Assembly (NCBI RefSeq): GCF_003860125.1
Contig: NZ_RQYL01000027.1
Span: 1-41,346, forward strand
Origin: Fretibacterium sp. OH1220_COT-178
GTDB lineage: Bacteria; Synergistota; Synergistia; Synergistales; Aminobacteriaceae
DNA length: 41,346 bases
Reading direction: 5' to 3'
Positions 32,148 to 41,100 of this stretch are shown piece by piece. The position numbers were made by a program, and so were the translations under genes. How positions within the stretch are numbered: position 1 is the first letter of the stretch; every line of letters starts with the position of its first letter. The notes below the pieces were generated by a model. The model searched no databases and was not told the origin of the DNA. It saw nothing but the letters and a program-made list of their open reading frames with translations.

Positions 32148-32785
32148 TCGGCCTGGCCCTTCCCAAGGGACGCCTGGTCGCCAGGGCCGTCGAGCTGCTC
32201 CAGAGGAGCGGCTGCGACTGCGGCGCGCTGCGGAACGGGTCGCGCCGGCTGGCCTTTACGATGGACGGCATCCGGGTGACGCTCGTCAAGCCCAGCGACG
32301 TCGCGGTCTACGTCGAGCACGGGGCGGCCGACATCGGCATCGTGGGGAAGGACGTCCTGCTGGAGGACGAGCCGGACGTCTTCGAGCTCATGGACCTGCG
32401 CTTCGGTGCCTGCCGGATGGTCGTCGCAGCCCCGGCGGGGTACGTCGACGACCCCTCGACGGTCCTGCGCGTCGCCAGCAAGTACCCGCGCACGGCGGCC
32501 GGGCATTTCGCCCGCAGGAACCGCGCGGCGGAGGTCATTCCCCTGCACGGGAGCATCGAGCTCGCGCCGCTGGTCGGGCTCAGCGACGTCATCGTCGACA
32601 TCGTCGAGACCGGGACGACCCTTCGGGAGAACGGCCTGGAGGTCGTCGAGGAGATCGCCCCGCTCAGCGCCCGCCTGATCGCCAACCGGGCCCGCTACCA
32701 TTTCGCGCGCGAGGCGATCGAGCGGCTCACGGCCCCCTGGCGAAGGGGAGCCGCATCCGGCCGTCCGAAGGAGGTCGAGGCATGA
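32144..32785 (+). CDS. hisG: ATP phosphoribosyltransferase, short form HisG
   Basis: This encodes 213 residues, the length of short HisG enzymes that need HisZ. The N-terminus LALPKGRLVARAVELL, the phosphate-binding stretch VETGTTLRENGLEV and the ADIGIVGKDVL segment identify it. It carries out the first step of histidine synthesis, joining PRPP to ATP. It overlaps hisZ by four bases and hisC by four bases. Confidence 0.95.
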   Translation: MIGLALPKGRLVARAVELLQRSGCDCGALRNGSRRLAFTMDGIRVTLVKPSDVAVYVEHGAADIGIVGKDVLLEDEPDVFELMDLRFGACRMVVAAPAGYVDDPSTVLRVASKYPRTAAGHFARRNRAAEVIPLHGSIELAPLVGLSDVIVDIVETGTTLRENGLEVVEEIAPLSARLIANRARYHFAREAIERLTAPWRRGAASGRPKEVEA

Positions 32786-33852
32786 AACGCTTTCTAGACC
32801 CCAAACTGGCGGATCTCGTCCGTTATGCCCCCGGAGAACAGCCGCACGGCGGTCCCGTGGTCAAGCTGAACACCAACGAAAACCCCTTTCCGCCCTCGCC
32901 GTCCGTGCTGCGTGCGCTCTCCGGCGGAGAATCGGAGAAGCTGCACCTCTACCCGGACCCGGAGGCCGCGGGGCTGACCCGCGCGATCGCCGAGCGGTTC
33001 GGCGTCTCGGAGCGCCAGGTCGTCACCGGGAACGGGAGCGACGAGCTTCTGGCCTTCTGCTTCCACGGCCTCTGTCCCGAAGGAGCCGTCTTCGCCGACG
33101 TCACCTACGGATTCTACCCCGTTTTCTGCCGGATGTTCGGGGTGCCGTTCCGGGAGGTTCCGCTTCGCGGGGATTTCTCTCTGAACGTCGACGACTACCG
33201 AAACCACAGGGAGACGGTCTTCATCGCCAACCCCAACGCCCCCACGGGAATCGCGCTGACGCTCTCCGAGGTCCGGGCGCTTCTGGAGCAGGACCGGGAC
33301 CGCCTTACCGTCGTGGACGAGGCCTACGTCGACTTCGGCGCGGACTCGGCGACGGCCCTGCTGGACGACTACGACAACCTGCTGGTCGTGCAGACCTTCT
33401 CGAAGTCGCGTCAGCTCGCGGGCATCCGTCTGGCCTTCGCCCTGGGCTCGGAGCCGCTCGCGCGGGATCTCGCGACCCTGAAGTTCGCCTTCAACCCCTA
33501 CAGCGTCAACCGCCTGGCCCTCGCGGCCGGGGAGGCCGCCTTGCGGGACGAGGCGTACTTCGAGCGGACCCGCAGGGAGATCGTCAAGAACCGCGAAGCC
33601 CTGCAGGAGGGACTGAGGGCCCTCGGCGCAAAGACGCTCCCGTCCGAGGCCAACTTCGTCTTCATGCGGCCCCCCATGGACGCCGCGGCGCTGTACCGCG
33701 CTCTGCGGAACCGGGGGATCCTCGTGCGCCACTTCCCCGGCGGACGTACCGGGGACTGGCTCCGCGTCAGCGTGGGCACGGACGAGCAGATCGTGGCGCT
33801 CATCGGTGCCGTAAGGGACATCCTGAGGGAGACGGCCGATGCGGCGGGCTGA
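32782..33852 (+). CDS. hisC: Histidinol-phosphate aminotransferase
   Basis: This encodes 356 residues of class I/II aminotransferases. LNTNENPFPPSP near the N-terminus, NPNAPTGIAL, VVDEAYVDFG and the PLP-lysine stretch TFSKSRQLAGIRL are the HisC hallmarks. It moves an amino group from glutamate to imidazole-acetol phosphate. It overlaps hisG at its start and hisB at its end. Confidence 0.95.
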   Translation: MKRFLDPKLADLVRYAPGEQPHGGPVVKLNTNENPFPPSPSVLRALSGGESEKLHLYPDPEAAGLTRAIAERFGVSERQVVTGNGSDELLAFCFHGLCPEGAVFADVTYGFYPVFCRMFGVPFREVPLRGDFSLNVDDYRNHRETVFIANPNAPTGIALTLSEVRALLEQDRDRLTVVDEAYVDFGADSATALLDDYDNLLVVQTFSKSRQLAGIRLAFALGSEPLARDLATLKFAFNPYSVNRLALAAGEAALRDEAYFERTRREIVKNREALQEGLRALGAKTLPSEANFVFMRPPMDAAALYRALRNRGILVRHFPGGRTGDWLRVSVGTDEQIVALIGAVRDILRETADAAG

Positions 33853-34426
33853 GGTGGAGCGGGTTACCGGGGAGACGTCGGTCCGGCTGACTCTGGACCT
33901 GGACGGGCGGGGACGACACGACGTCCTGACGGACTGCGGGTTCCTGGACCACATGATGGAGCTGCTGTGCTGCCACGGCCGCTTCGACCTGACCCTCCGG
34001 GCGACCGGGGACGTGCGGGTGGACTTCCACCATCTGGTCGAGGACGTGGGGATCGTGCTGGGTACGGCCCTGGACCGAGCGCTCGGAGACCGCAGGGGGA
34101 TCCGGCGCTACGGGCAGCGATTTCTGCCGATGGACGAGGCCCTGGTCCTCGTGGCCCTGGACGTGAGCGGCCGGAGCTGTCTTTGCTTCGAGGTGCCGAT
34201 GCCGCAGGCGCGGGTCGGCTCGTTCGACACGGAGCTCGTGCGCGAGTTCTTCGAGGGCCTCGTGCGCACGCTCGGCCTGACGCTGCACATACGGCTCCTC
34301 TCGGGGACCAACGCGCACCACGTCATCGAGGCGATCTTCAAGGGGTTCGGCCGGGCGCTCGCCGAGGCGGCAGGCCCCGAACCGGGCTTTGCGGGCGAGG
34401 TCCCATCCAGCAAGGGGGTTCTGTGA
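33839..34426 (+). CDS. hisB: Imidazoleglycerol-phosphate dehydratase
   Basis: This encodes 195 residues, a single-function IGPD without the phosphatase domain. Metal-binding histidine clusters are visible in FLDHMMELLCCHG, VDFHHLVEDVGIVLG and NAHHVIEAIFKGFG. It dehydrates imidazoleglycerol phosphate. It overlaps the end of hisC by 14 bases. The gene that normally comes next, hisH, is missing; only 34 bases separate hisB from hisA. Confidence 0.95.
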   Translation: MRRAEVERVTGETSVRLTLDLDGRGRHDVLTDCGFLDHMMELLCCHGRFDLTLRATGDVRVDFHHLVEDVGIVLGTALDRALGDRRGIRRYGQRFLPMDEALVLVALDVSGRSCLCFEVPMPQARVGSFDTELVREFFEGLVRTLGLTLHIRLLSGTNAHHVIEAIFKGFGRALAEAAGPEPGFAGEVPSSKGVL

Positions 34427-34460
34427 CCGTGGCGGCGGCATCGGATGGGGGCGGCGAAAC

Positions 34461-35183
34461 ATGAGGATCTACCCGGCGATCGACCTGCTGGACGGCCGGG
34501 TCGTCCGGCTGGAACAGGGGGATTTCGGACGTAGGACCGACTACGCCGTCGAACCCTCCGAGGCGGCCCGGCGATTCCGCGACGCGGGGGCGAGCTGCCT
34601 GCACGTCGTGGACCTGGACGGGGCCCGCGGCGGTCGGGCTGCGAACCACCGGACGATCGAGGCGATCGTCCGCGAGACCGCCCTCTTCGTACAGGTCGGC
34701 GGAGGCATCCGCACCCTGGACCGGGTCCGGGCCTACCTGGACGCGGGGGCCGGCCGGGTGATCCTGGGTTCGGCGGCCGTATCCGACCCGGAGTTTCTGG
34801 ACCGCTGCCTGGCGCTGTTCGGAGACCGGATCGCCGTCGGCGTCGACCTGCGAGACGGGCAGGTCATGACCCACGGCTGGGAACGGGGCACCGGGATCGA
34901 CGGGCTGGCGTTCTGCCGGGATCTCGCGGCCCGCGGCGTCGCGACCGTCGTTGCGACCGACATCGCCAGAGACGGCAGATTGGAGGGGACCAACCTGGAG
35001 CTGTACGAACGGCTGCAGGACGTCGGGATCCCCGGCGTCATCGCCTCGGGCGGCATCACGACCCTGGACGAGCTCCTGGCGCTGCGCGGCCTGGGGGTCT
35101 CCGGAGCCGTCGTCGGAAAGGCGCTCTATGCGGGCCGGCTCCGGCTCGACACTCTTATCCGGGAAGCGGAGGAACGATCATGA
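34461..35183 (+). CDS. hisA: ProFAR isomerase HisA
   Basis: This encodes 240 residues in a TIM barrel. Catalytic Asp residues lie in AIDLLDGRVVRL and VATDIARDG. Phosphate-binding loops are VGGGIRTLD and ASGGITTLDE. It isomerises ProFAR to PRFAR, the HisF substrate. ATG 34461 follows GGGGGCGGCG, and the stop overlaps hisF by four bases. Confidence 0.95.
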   Translation: MRIYPAIDLLDGRVVRLEQGDFGRRTDYAVEPSEAARRFRDAGASCLHVVDLDGARGGRAANHRTIEAIVRETALFVQVGGGIRTLDRVRAYLDAGAGRVILGSAAVSDPEFLDRCLALFGDRIAVGVDLRDGQVMTHGWERGTGIDGLAFCRDLAARGVATVVATDIARDGRLEGTNLELYERLQDVGIPGVIASGGITTLDELLALRGLGVSGAVVGKALYAGRLRLDTLIREAEERS

Positions 35184-35956
35184 CCACAAAACGCATCATC
35201 CCCTGTCTCGACGTGAAGGACGGGCGGGTCGTCAAGGGCGTGCGCTTCGAGGGGCTGCGCGACGTGGAGGACCCCGTCGTCCTGGCCCGGTACTACAACG
35301 ACAGCCAGGCGGACGAGCTGGTGTTCTACGACATCGCCGCCAGCACGGAGGGGCGCCCGATCTTCGCCGATCTCCTGCGCCGGGTCGCGGAGGCCGTCCG
35401 CATCCCGCTCATGGCGGGCGGCGGCATCGCGGACCTGGAGGACTTCGGCCGGGCTCTGGACTGCGGCGCCAGCAAGGTGAGCGTGAACTCCGGGGCGCTC
35501 CGGGACCCGGAGCTCGTCCGGCGTGCGGCCGAGAGGTACGGCAGCCGGTGCGTGGTGCTGTCGATGGACGTCAGACGGACGGAGCACGGGTACCGAGTCT
35601 TCTCCGGCGGCGGACGGACCGATACGGGGCGGGACGCCCTGGATTGGGCCCGCCTGGGCGAGGCGCTGGGGGCCGGGGAGATCGTCCTGAACAGCATCGA
35701 CGCCGACGGCGTCCGAAGCGGCTTCGACCTGCCGATGCTCGAGGCCGTGGGCGGCGCCGTCGGCATACCGATCGTCGCCTCCGGGGGCGCCGGGACGATG
35801 CAGGACTTCGCCGAGGCGCTCCGGATTCCGGGCGTGGCGGCGGGGCTCTCCGCAGGCGCCTTCCACTCCCGCACCGTCCTCATCCCCGAGCTGAAGCGGT
35901 ACCTGCGGGAGCAGGGGATCCCGGTCCTGCTCCCGGGGGAAGCGGCCTCGCAATGA
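35180..35956 (+). CDS. hisF: Imidazole glycerol phosphate synthase cyclase subunit HisF
   Basis: This encodes 258 residues in a TIM barrel. IIPCLDVKDGRVVKGVRF carries the first catalytic Asp, and GEIVLNSIDADGVRSG carries the second. Phosphate loops are MAGGGIADLED and ASGGAGTMQDF. It makes imidazole glycerol phosphate from PRFAR and ammonia. The usual partner HisH, which supplies ammonia from glutamine, is not in this operon. It overlaps hisA and hisIE. Confidence 0.95.
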   Translation: MTTKRIIPCLDVKDGRVVKGVRFEGLRDVEDPVVLARYYNDSQADELVFYDIAASTEGRPIFADLLRRVAEAVRIPLMAGGGIADLEDFGRALDCGASKVSVNSGALRDPELVRRAAERYGSRCVVLSMDVRRTEHGYRVFSGGGRTDTGRDALDWARLGEALGAGEIVLNSIDADGVRSGFDLPMLEAVGGAVGIPIVASGGAGTMQDFAEALRIPGVAAGLSAGAFHSRTVLIPELKRYLREQGIPVLLPGEAASQ

Positions 35957-36609
35957 ACGTCGGCGCGAGGATCGACGTCGGCGCGCTGAAGTTCGACGAG
36001 CGCGGCCTGATCCCGGCGATCGTCCAGGACCACCGCAGCCGCAGAGTGCTCACCCTGGCCTACATGAGCCGCGAGAGCCTGGAGATCACCCTGAGGGAGG
36101 GCCGCACCTGCTTCCATTCGCGCAGCCGCGGGACGCTCTGGCGCAAGGGCGAGACCAGCGGCAACATCCAGCGCGTGGTCTCCATCCGCCCCGACTGCGA
36201 CGGGGACGCACTGCTGGTGGAGGTCCTGAAGGAGGGCCCGGCCTGCCATCGGGGGACCGACTCCTGTTTCGACGGGGACACGCCCCCCGGGGCCCCGCAC
36301 CTCTCGGTCGACGCGCTCTACCGGCTGCTCCGGGACCGGAACGTCAGCCGGCCGGAGGGCAGCTACACCACCTATCTGTTCGAGAAGGGGCTGGAGAAGA
36401 TCCTGAAGAAGTGCGGGGAGGAGGCGACGGAGGTCGTCATCGCCGCCATGAAGGGGTCGAGGGAGGAGACGGTCTACGAGCTGGCGGACCTCTGCTACCA
36501 CGCCCTCGTGCTGATGGTGCACTGCGGCGTGACGCCGGACGACGTTCGAAGCGAGCTGGCCTCCCGCCATGTGGTCGACCGCAAGGTGAAGCAGGAGCCG
36601 CTTCGGTGA
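35953..36609 (+). CDS. hisI: Bifunctional phosphoribosyl-AMP cyclohydrolase / phosphoribosyl-ATP pyrophosphatase
   Basis: This encodes 218 residues, a HisI-HisE fusion (hisIE). The HisI part (about residues 1-115) has YMSRESLEITLREG, SRSRGTLWRKGETSGN, DCDGDALLVEV and the metal-binding Cys and His in CHRGTDSCF. The HisE part (about 116-218) has EGSYTTYLFEKG, KKCGEEATEVVIAA and ELADLCYHALVLM. It performs steps two and three of the pathway. ATG 35953 overlaps the hisF stop, and the next gene overlaps its own stop. Confidence 0.95.
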   Translation: MNVGARIDVGALKFDERGLIPAIVQDHRSRRVLTLAYMSRESLEITLREGRTCFHSRSRGTLWRKGETSGNIQRVVSIRPDCDGDALLVEVLKEGPACHRGTDSCFDGDTPPGAPHLSVDALYRLLRDRNVSRPEGSYTTYLFEKGLEKILKKCGEEATEVVIAAMKGSREETVYELADLCYHALVLMVHCGVTPDDVRSELASRHVVDRKVKQEPLR

Positions 36610-37397
36610 TCCGCTCGACCCTCCACAACCACACGACGCTCTGCGACGGCCGCAGCACGCCGGAGGCGATGGTCCGGGCGGCCGTAGCGGCGGGGTTCTC
36701 GGACCTGGGCTTCAGCGCCCACTCCCCCGCCCCCTTCGACGCGGGCTCCCTGCGTTCGGAGGCGGCGTACCGCGAAACGCTCCTCGCCCTGCGGCAAAAG
36801 TACGCCGGCGTCATCCGCATCGCCATCGGCATGGAGCAGGACTTCCTGGCTCCGGTGGCCCGCCGTGCGGATTACGACTTCCTGATCGGATCCGTACATT
36901 TCTTGAGGGTGGACGGAGCCCATCACGCGGTGGATTGGGACAAGGAACGCTTCGGCGCGCTTCTTCAGGCGGTCGGCGGCCCCCTGGCGGCCGTCCGGGC
37001 CTACTACGCAAGCGTCGTCGACATGGTGCGGACCCAGCGCCCGGACGTGGTCGGGCACTTCGACCTGATCGTCAAGTTCAACGCGGAGGGGCGTTTCTTC
37101 GAGGAGGACGCGGCGTACCGGAGGATCGCCCTGGAGGCGCTCGACGCGGTGATCGAGAGCGGGTGCGTTCCGGAACTGAACGCCAGCGGGTTCCGCTGGC
37201 GCGGTCGGCCGAACCCGGACGGCTTCCTGCTGCGCCGGCTTCGGGAGAAGAACCGCCTCCTCACGCTTCAGGCGGACTGCCACGACGCAGGGGACCTTCT
37301 GCGCTTCCTGCCGGAGGGGGCGGAGGCCCTGCGACAGGCCGGCTTCCGTTCCGCGCTTCAGTGGATCGGCGGCGCCTGGCAGGAGGTCGGGCTTTAG
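36606..37397 (+). CDS. Histidinol-phosphatase, PHP family
   Basis: This encodes 263 residues from GTG 36606, which overlaps the hisIE stop as GTGA. PHP metal-binding motifs are in order: HNHTTLCDG (His7, His9), FSAHSP, GMEQDF, GSVHF, VGHFDLI and DCHDAGDL. This is the HisK/HisJ type of histidinol-phosphate phosphatase that supplies the step HisB lacks here. Its place at the end of the his operon supports that role. No hisD follows; the next gene is on the other strand. Confidence 0.92.
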   Translation: MIRSTLHNHTTLCDGRSTPEAMVRAAVAAGFSDLGFSAHSPAPFDAGSLRSEAAYRETLLALRQKYAGVIRIAIGMEQDFLAPVARRADYDFLIGSVHFLRVDGAHHAVDWDKERFGALLQAVGGPLAAVRAYYASVVDMVRTQRPDVVGHFDLIVKFNAEGRFFEEDAAYRRIALEALDAVIESGCVPELNASGFRWRGRPNPDGFLLRRLREKNRLLTLQADCHDAGDLLRFLPEGAEALRQAGFRSALQWIGGAWQEVGL

Positions 37398-37527
37398 GCC
37401 GGAGCCGCTCGCGGCGGAGATTGCGGATTCAGGGCCTCCAAGGCATACCCCTCCGGATTTCCCAGTCCAGAGGACGTCACAATCTTTCTCCCGACTCACT
37501 CAAGTTCCAGACAAGTCTCCTTTTTTC

Positions 37528-38376
37528 TTATCCTCTCCGCCTTTTTTCTTCCAACTCAGCCAAGCGGTATGCGCGAAATGCCCCACACTCTTCGAGTCCA
37601 TAAAAAAGATACTCTATCGCTCCCAATCCAGCTATTACCAAATAAAGAGACATAAAATCAGGCAGTTGCCTTAATAAAATCTTTTGGTTTGTAAAAAAGG
37701 AAAGGGGTATTAACATCAGCACTGTTAAAATGTGATTAGGCGAATCAAGAGTACCGAAACTTCTGGCATATGTCCCTTCTCGAACTCGGTAACCTATAAG
37801 GCACATAGTCAAATAAGCGACAATAGCGCAAAAAAAGATCAAGAAACGTTGTGGAGCAGGGACAAGACAGCAGAGCAAGATAAACCACAGCCCACTCAAA
37901 TAGACCAGAAGCGCAAGCCGATCATCCCGCCGCTTACTCCAAATCCAATACGCCAACACAGGCATACCCAAAAGACAAAACCCACAGGTCAAAAACCAAC
38001 CAAACAGGATATTATCGAGATATCCTGCCCCGAAGAAGATGGCGAAACAGAGCCAGACATGGATAAAGACCATGATGGCCAAAGTATGCCGGATACGTTG
38101 CGCCACAGAATAATAAAAGCGCCAGCGTTTGAAGTAGATAACGAGAGCTACCACCATTCCCACCCATAGAAAGTTGGGAGCGTTAGGAAAGGAAGCGACA
38201 AAAAACCACAGACTCAATAAGTAAAAGCCGATCCCCAATGTAATATCGACATAGTGGTGAAAATTAAACCTATTAGTCTTGAATTTTTGTTTCCCTTCAT
38301 CCGCCTCAACTTCCTCCAGCATATCCCCGTACTTCTCCCGAATTCTGCGCTCGTCCTCTTCCGTCGTATGGCCCAT
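37528..38376 (-). CDS. Multi-spanning membrane protein of unknown function
   Basis: This encodes 282 residues. A charged N-terminal cytoplasmic part (TTEEDERRIREKYGDMLEEV) is followed by about seven or eight membrane helices and a basic C-terminus EEKRRRG. I recognise no family or motif. The ATG at 38376 has GAGGGAGGGG upstream. The gene is clearly AT-richer than the his operon and uses more A/T-ending codons, which suggests it was acquired. No obvious functional link to its neighbours. Confidence 0.8.
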   Translation of the reverse strand: MGHTTEEDERRIREKYGDMLEEVEADEGKQKFKTNRFNFHHYVDITLGIGFYLLSLWFFVASFPNAPNFLWVGMVVALVIYFKRWRFYYSVAQRIRHTLAIMVFIHVWLCFAIFFGAGYLDNILFGWFLTCGFCLLGMPVLAYWIWSKRRDDRLALLVYLSGLWFILLCCLVPAPQRFLIFFCAIVAYLTMCLIGYRVREGTYARSFGTLDSPNHILTVLMLIPLSFFTNQKILLRQLPDFMSLYLVIAGLGAIEYLFYGLEECGAFRAYRLAELEEKRRRG

Positions 38377-39037
38377 TCGGCCCCTCCCTCGATGAGCGCC
38401 TTAGCCTTGCCAAGCGTTGGTAGCCAACAACAAAACAACGTGAAACAACGGACCTCGATCTTTAAGGTCGGTCGCTTCGCGCGCGTTCGCAGGAATTTGT
38501 CGTTGACTCAGGTCTGCGCGGCCAGAGCGGCGTTCCCGAATGCTGTTCTACGAGTTCCGGTCTATTCCGTTCGTGTCGGGGAAATGGCACTGCCGTCGTC
38601 ATTCAAGCACAAAGATACACGAGTGTAAAGGGTGCTCGATCTTCCCCGCCGCGGGCAGCCGGACACCAAGGAAGTCCCCTTCGACGACCTAATGGCCCCC
38701 GAAACACTCCAGCATTGCCCGGCAGATCAGCTCCACCTTTCATCCTCCTTCGCCACGGGCCTCAAAGGCCCCGTCCCAACCTCTCCCCTACAACCCCATT
38801 CCATCAACATTCATTGACTCCGGTGAGAATATTTGATATTTTTTCGTCGGCATTCCTTTTCATTTCATTTCAAAATCGATCATGGACCATTCCACTTTCA
38901 CCACTTTTGCAAGGGCGGCGGGCTTCGGTTTTCGTGGGGGCGGAGCGTGAGCGGGGGCCACAACGGACAGCATCCAAAACGGAAGTCGGGGCATTGAAGC
39001 GAAAAATACCACTTTCACCCGGACAGGGGGCAATACG
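38377..39037. other. 661-base gap between divergent genes, no gene seen
   Basis: No convincing coding frame, RNA gene or repeat was found on either strand. It contains the ribosome site of the left gene and a possible promoter toward the right gene (38814-38842). Base composition is mixed, with an AT-rich patch at 38815-38890. Confidence 0.5.
38814..38842 (+). promoter_or_regulatory. Candidate promoter of the WD40-like membrane protein gene
   Basis: TTGACT (38814-38819), a 17-base spacer and TATTTT (38837-38842) lie in an AT-rich patch about 195 bases before the ATG at 39038. Confidence 0.4.
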
Positions 39038-40786
39038 ATGGACGAGGCGGTGCTGGAACCGATGCGGGAGGGTACTTTAGATCCAATAACGGAATGCCGG
39101 GATCGGATCGGGAAGCTGCTGAAGATCTATTCCGCGGTAATCTTGCTGCTGGTCGTGACGGGCGGGGGGAATCTTTTCTTTGTTTTTGTCGGGGGAGACG
39201 GAGCGGGCCTGATCGGAAGGATTCTCTACGCCTCACTGCCCTTGTTGATGTGGCTTTACAGCCAAAAAGCCTATTCGACAGGCCATATCTTGGTGATTTA
39301 TGCTTTTCTGGAGGTCGTTCAGGTCGCACTTCTTTTGGTGCTCATGGTGATCGGTGCACCTTTCCTGTCGGACAGCCCTCGACACAGTGCCGGCCTGATC
39401 AGCCTCGTCCTGCTCGCTTCTCTTTTCGGCGCGGCCTTGGTACTGGTGTTGCTGGTATTGTTCTTCAGGGCCGCGCTCAGGATGGTGCGGCTGCAACAGA
39501 TTGTGGAAACGATAAACGAAGAAAAAGGCATCGCGTCCAAGGAGGACCCGTGGTTCGTCCAGACGGGGATCGTCTTTCTGATGCTGCTGTGCTACTTTGC
39601 GCCCGGCATAGATTTCAGCTGGTCGAGCATCGTCAGGGTGTTTGACCATTACTCCGCCCCCGCCGTAAAGGTATACGACGTGGGGTCGCGTATTGCGTAC
39701 ATGGCAGGCTCTCCGGACGGAGAACTGCTGGCGTTGGGTACGGCAAAGGGGCTTTACGTGTGGGATACGACGAGCCGTGAGTGCGTCTGGAGCGACGACT
39801 GCCTTGCGGTGCAGCGGGTGCGTTTCAGCCCCAGCGGCCGTTATCTGGCTGCGGCGGGCCGGGGCCGTCCGGAAGGGGCCAGCGACCTGGTGGTGTACGA
39901 GGTGGAGGGCTTCAGGCGGCTTTCCGGGTTCAACTGGCCGGAGCACGAGGAACATAAGGAGAAGGTGTTCCACGACCTGGCATTCCGCCCGGACGAGGAG
40001 ACGCTGCTGGTGCTGTGGCACCGGAGCTGGATTTGGAATCGAAAAGGAGGTTGGAGCACTAGTAAGGAGGCTAAAACGGTCAAAGCAAGGGAGAAAAGCC
40101 TGGGGCACGAAACGAATCTGGCCGATCTGCTCTGCACGGAAGTGGCTGTGGCTGGAGGAGAGATAGGGCTTCCGAGAACGATACGGCAAGGGCTTTCCGT
40201 TTCTTTTGAACTGAGCCCTGAGGGCAGTGCGTATTTTTCCTCCGATGCTTCTCGTTTCGTTTATCCGACAGATAACGCCCAAACCATATCGGTGTGTAAG
40301 TGGGTGCACAGCGTAGATACGAAAACGTGGGAAGAGCGGATGTTTCAGCTTGATGGATACCGTTTGGACAGCTATTGGGGAGTCCGTTACTACGGGTGGA
40401 AGCTGAATGCGGAGGGCACCAAAGCGTATCTTCTCGGAGAGAAAAAAGAGAAGGGAAAAGATGTCGGCGTTTTGCTTGAGTTGGACTTGGGGACAGGGCT
40501 AAAGCGGGAGTTCGCCGGCAAAGGGGGGCGTCTGCTCCTGTCGTCGGACGAGAAAACAATTGTGATGCTGGCTGGTGATAATCAGTCGCAAAGGATAATG
40601 ATAGTCGCTTTGAATTTTTTGGATCGGAAGACGCAGGCAGAGGTGCAGGTTCTCAGGAAGTTCGACAAAGACGATCGAGGGTCCCCTAGACGTTTTGTGT
40701 GGCTGAAGACGGAACTGTTTGCCGTTGCAATGGACGATCAAAGGGGCACTTTGGCCTTTATCGATCTTGAGAGGGAGGCTAAGTGA
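39038..40786 (+). CDS. Membrane protein with C-terminal WD40-like beta-propeller
   Basis: This encodes 582 residues. After a short soluble start (MDEAVLEPMREG) come five membrane helices up to about residue 200. Then a long domain shows WD40-type blades, for example AYMAGSPDGELLALGTAKG then LYVWDTTSRECVW, and VRFSPSGRYLAAAGRG and LAFRPDEETLLVLW. Such propellers usually hold protein partners. With five helices after a cytoplasmic start, the propeller is predicted to face the periplasm; this is inference. I know no named family with this order. A small gene and an RDD-like gene with a similar N-terminus follow on the same strand. Confidence 0.8.
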   Translation: MDEAVLEPMREGTLDPITECRDRIGKLLKIYSAVILLLVVTGGGNLFFVFVGGDGAGLIGRILYASLPLLMWLYSQKAYSTGHILVIYAFLEVVQVALLLVLMVIGAPFLSDSPRHSAGLISLVLLASLFGAALVLVLLVLFFRAALRMVRLQQIVETINEEKGIASKEDPWFVQTGIVFLMLLCYFAPGIDFSWSSIVRVFDHYSAPAVKVYDVGSRIAYMAGSPDGELLALGTAKGLYVWDTTSRECVWSDDCLAVQRVRFSPSGRYLAAAGRGRPEGASDLVVYEVEGFRRLSGFNWPEHEEHKEKVFHDLAFRPDEETLLVLWHRSWIWNRKGGWSTSKEAKTVKAREKSLGHETNLADLLCTEVAVAGGEIGLPRTIRQGLSVSFELSPEGSAYFSSDASRFVYPTDNAQTISVCKWVHSVDTKTWEERMFQLDGYRLDSYWGVRYYGWKLNAEGTKAYLLGEKKEKGKDVGVLLELDLGTGLKREFAGKGGRLLLSSDEKTIVMLAGDNQSQRIMIVALNFLDRKTQAEVQVLRKFDKDDRGSPRRFVWLKTELFAVAMDDQRGTLAFIDLEREAK

Positions 40787-41022
40787 TGGGTGCTTGGAAC
40801 GACAGGCTTTTGATGCTTGAGCTGATCAAGCAGTCATATTACATTACACCCCGGGGTCTGCAAGGGGTTAAAAAAGACGGTTTTTTCAGATATGACGAAA
40901 CGCCTCATCCCCTTGGGCAATGGAGCTGGCTGTTGAAGAGGAATCCGGGGCCTTATGACAGAATTTGCGACCCCATGGGCGATCCCTATCCCGACAAGCC
41001 GGATTCCACAGTGCGGTCTTAG
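40786..41022 (+). CDS. Small protein of unknown function
   Basis: This encodes 78 residues from ATG 40786, or 79 from GTG 40783; it overlaps the stop of the propeller gene (TGATG), implying translational coupling. It is rich in aromatic residues and Pro (YYITPRGLQG, LGQWSWLLKRNPGPY) with no signal peptide or membrane helix. I recognise no family. It may be the partner of the propeller protein. Confidence 0.6.
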   Translation: MGAWNDRLLMLELIKQSYYITPRGLQGVKKDGFFRYDETPHPLGQWSWLLKRNPGPYDRICDPMGDPYPDKPDSTVRS

Positions 41023-41100
41023 CTTGACACGCTTGAAATTAAGCCAGCGGAGAAGGTCATGAAATAAAGAAGACCATACAAGGAACAGGGAGGCGCTGCG

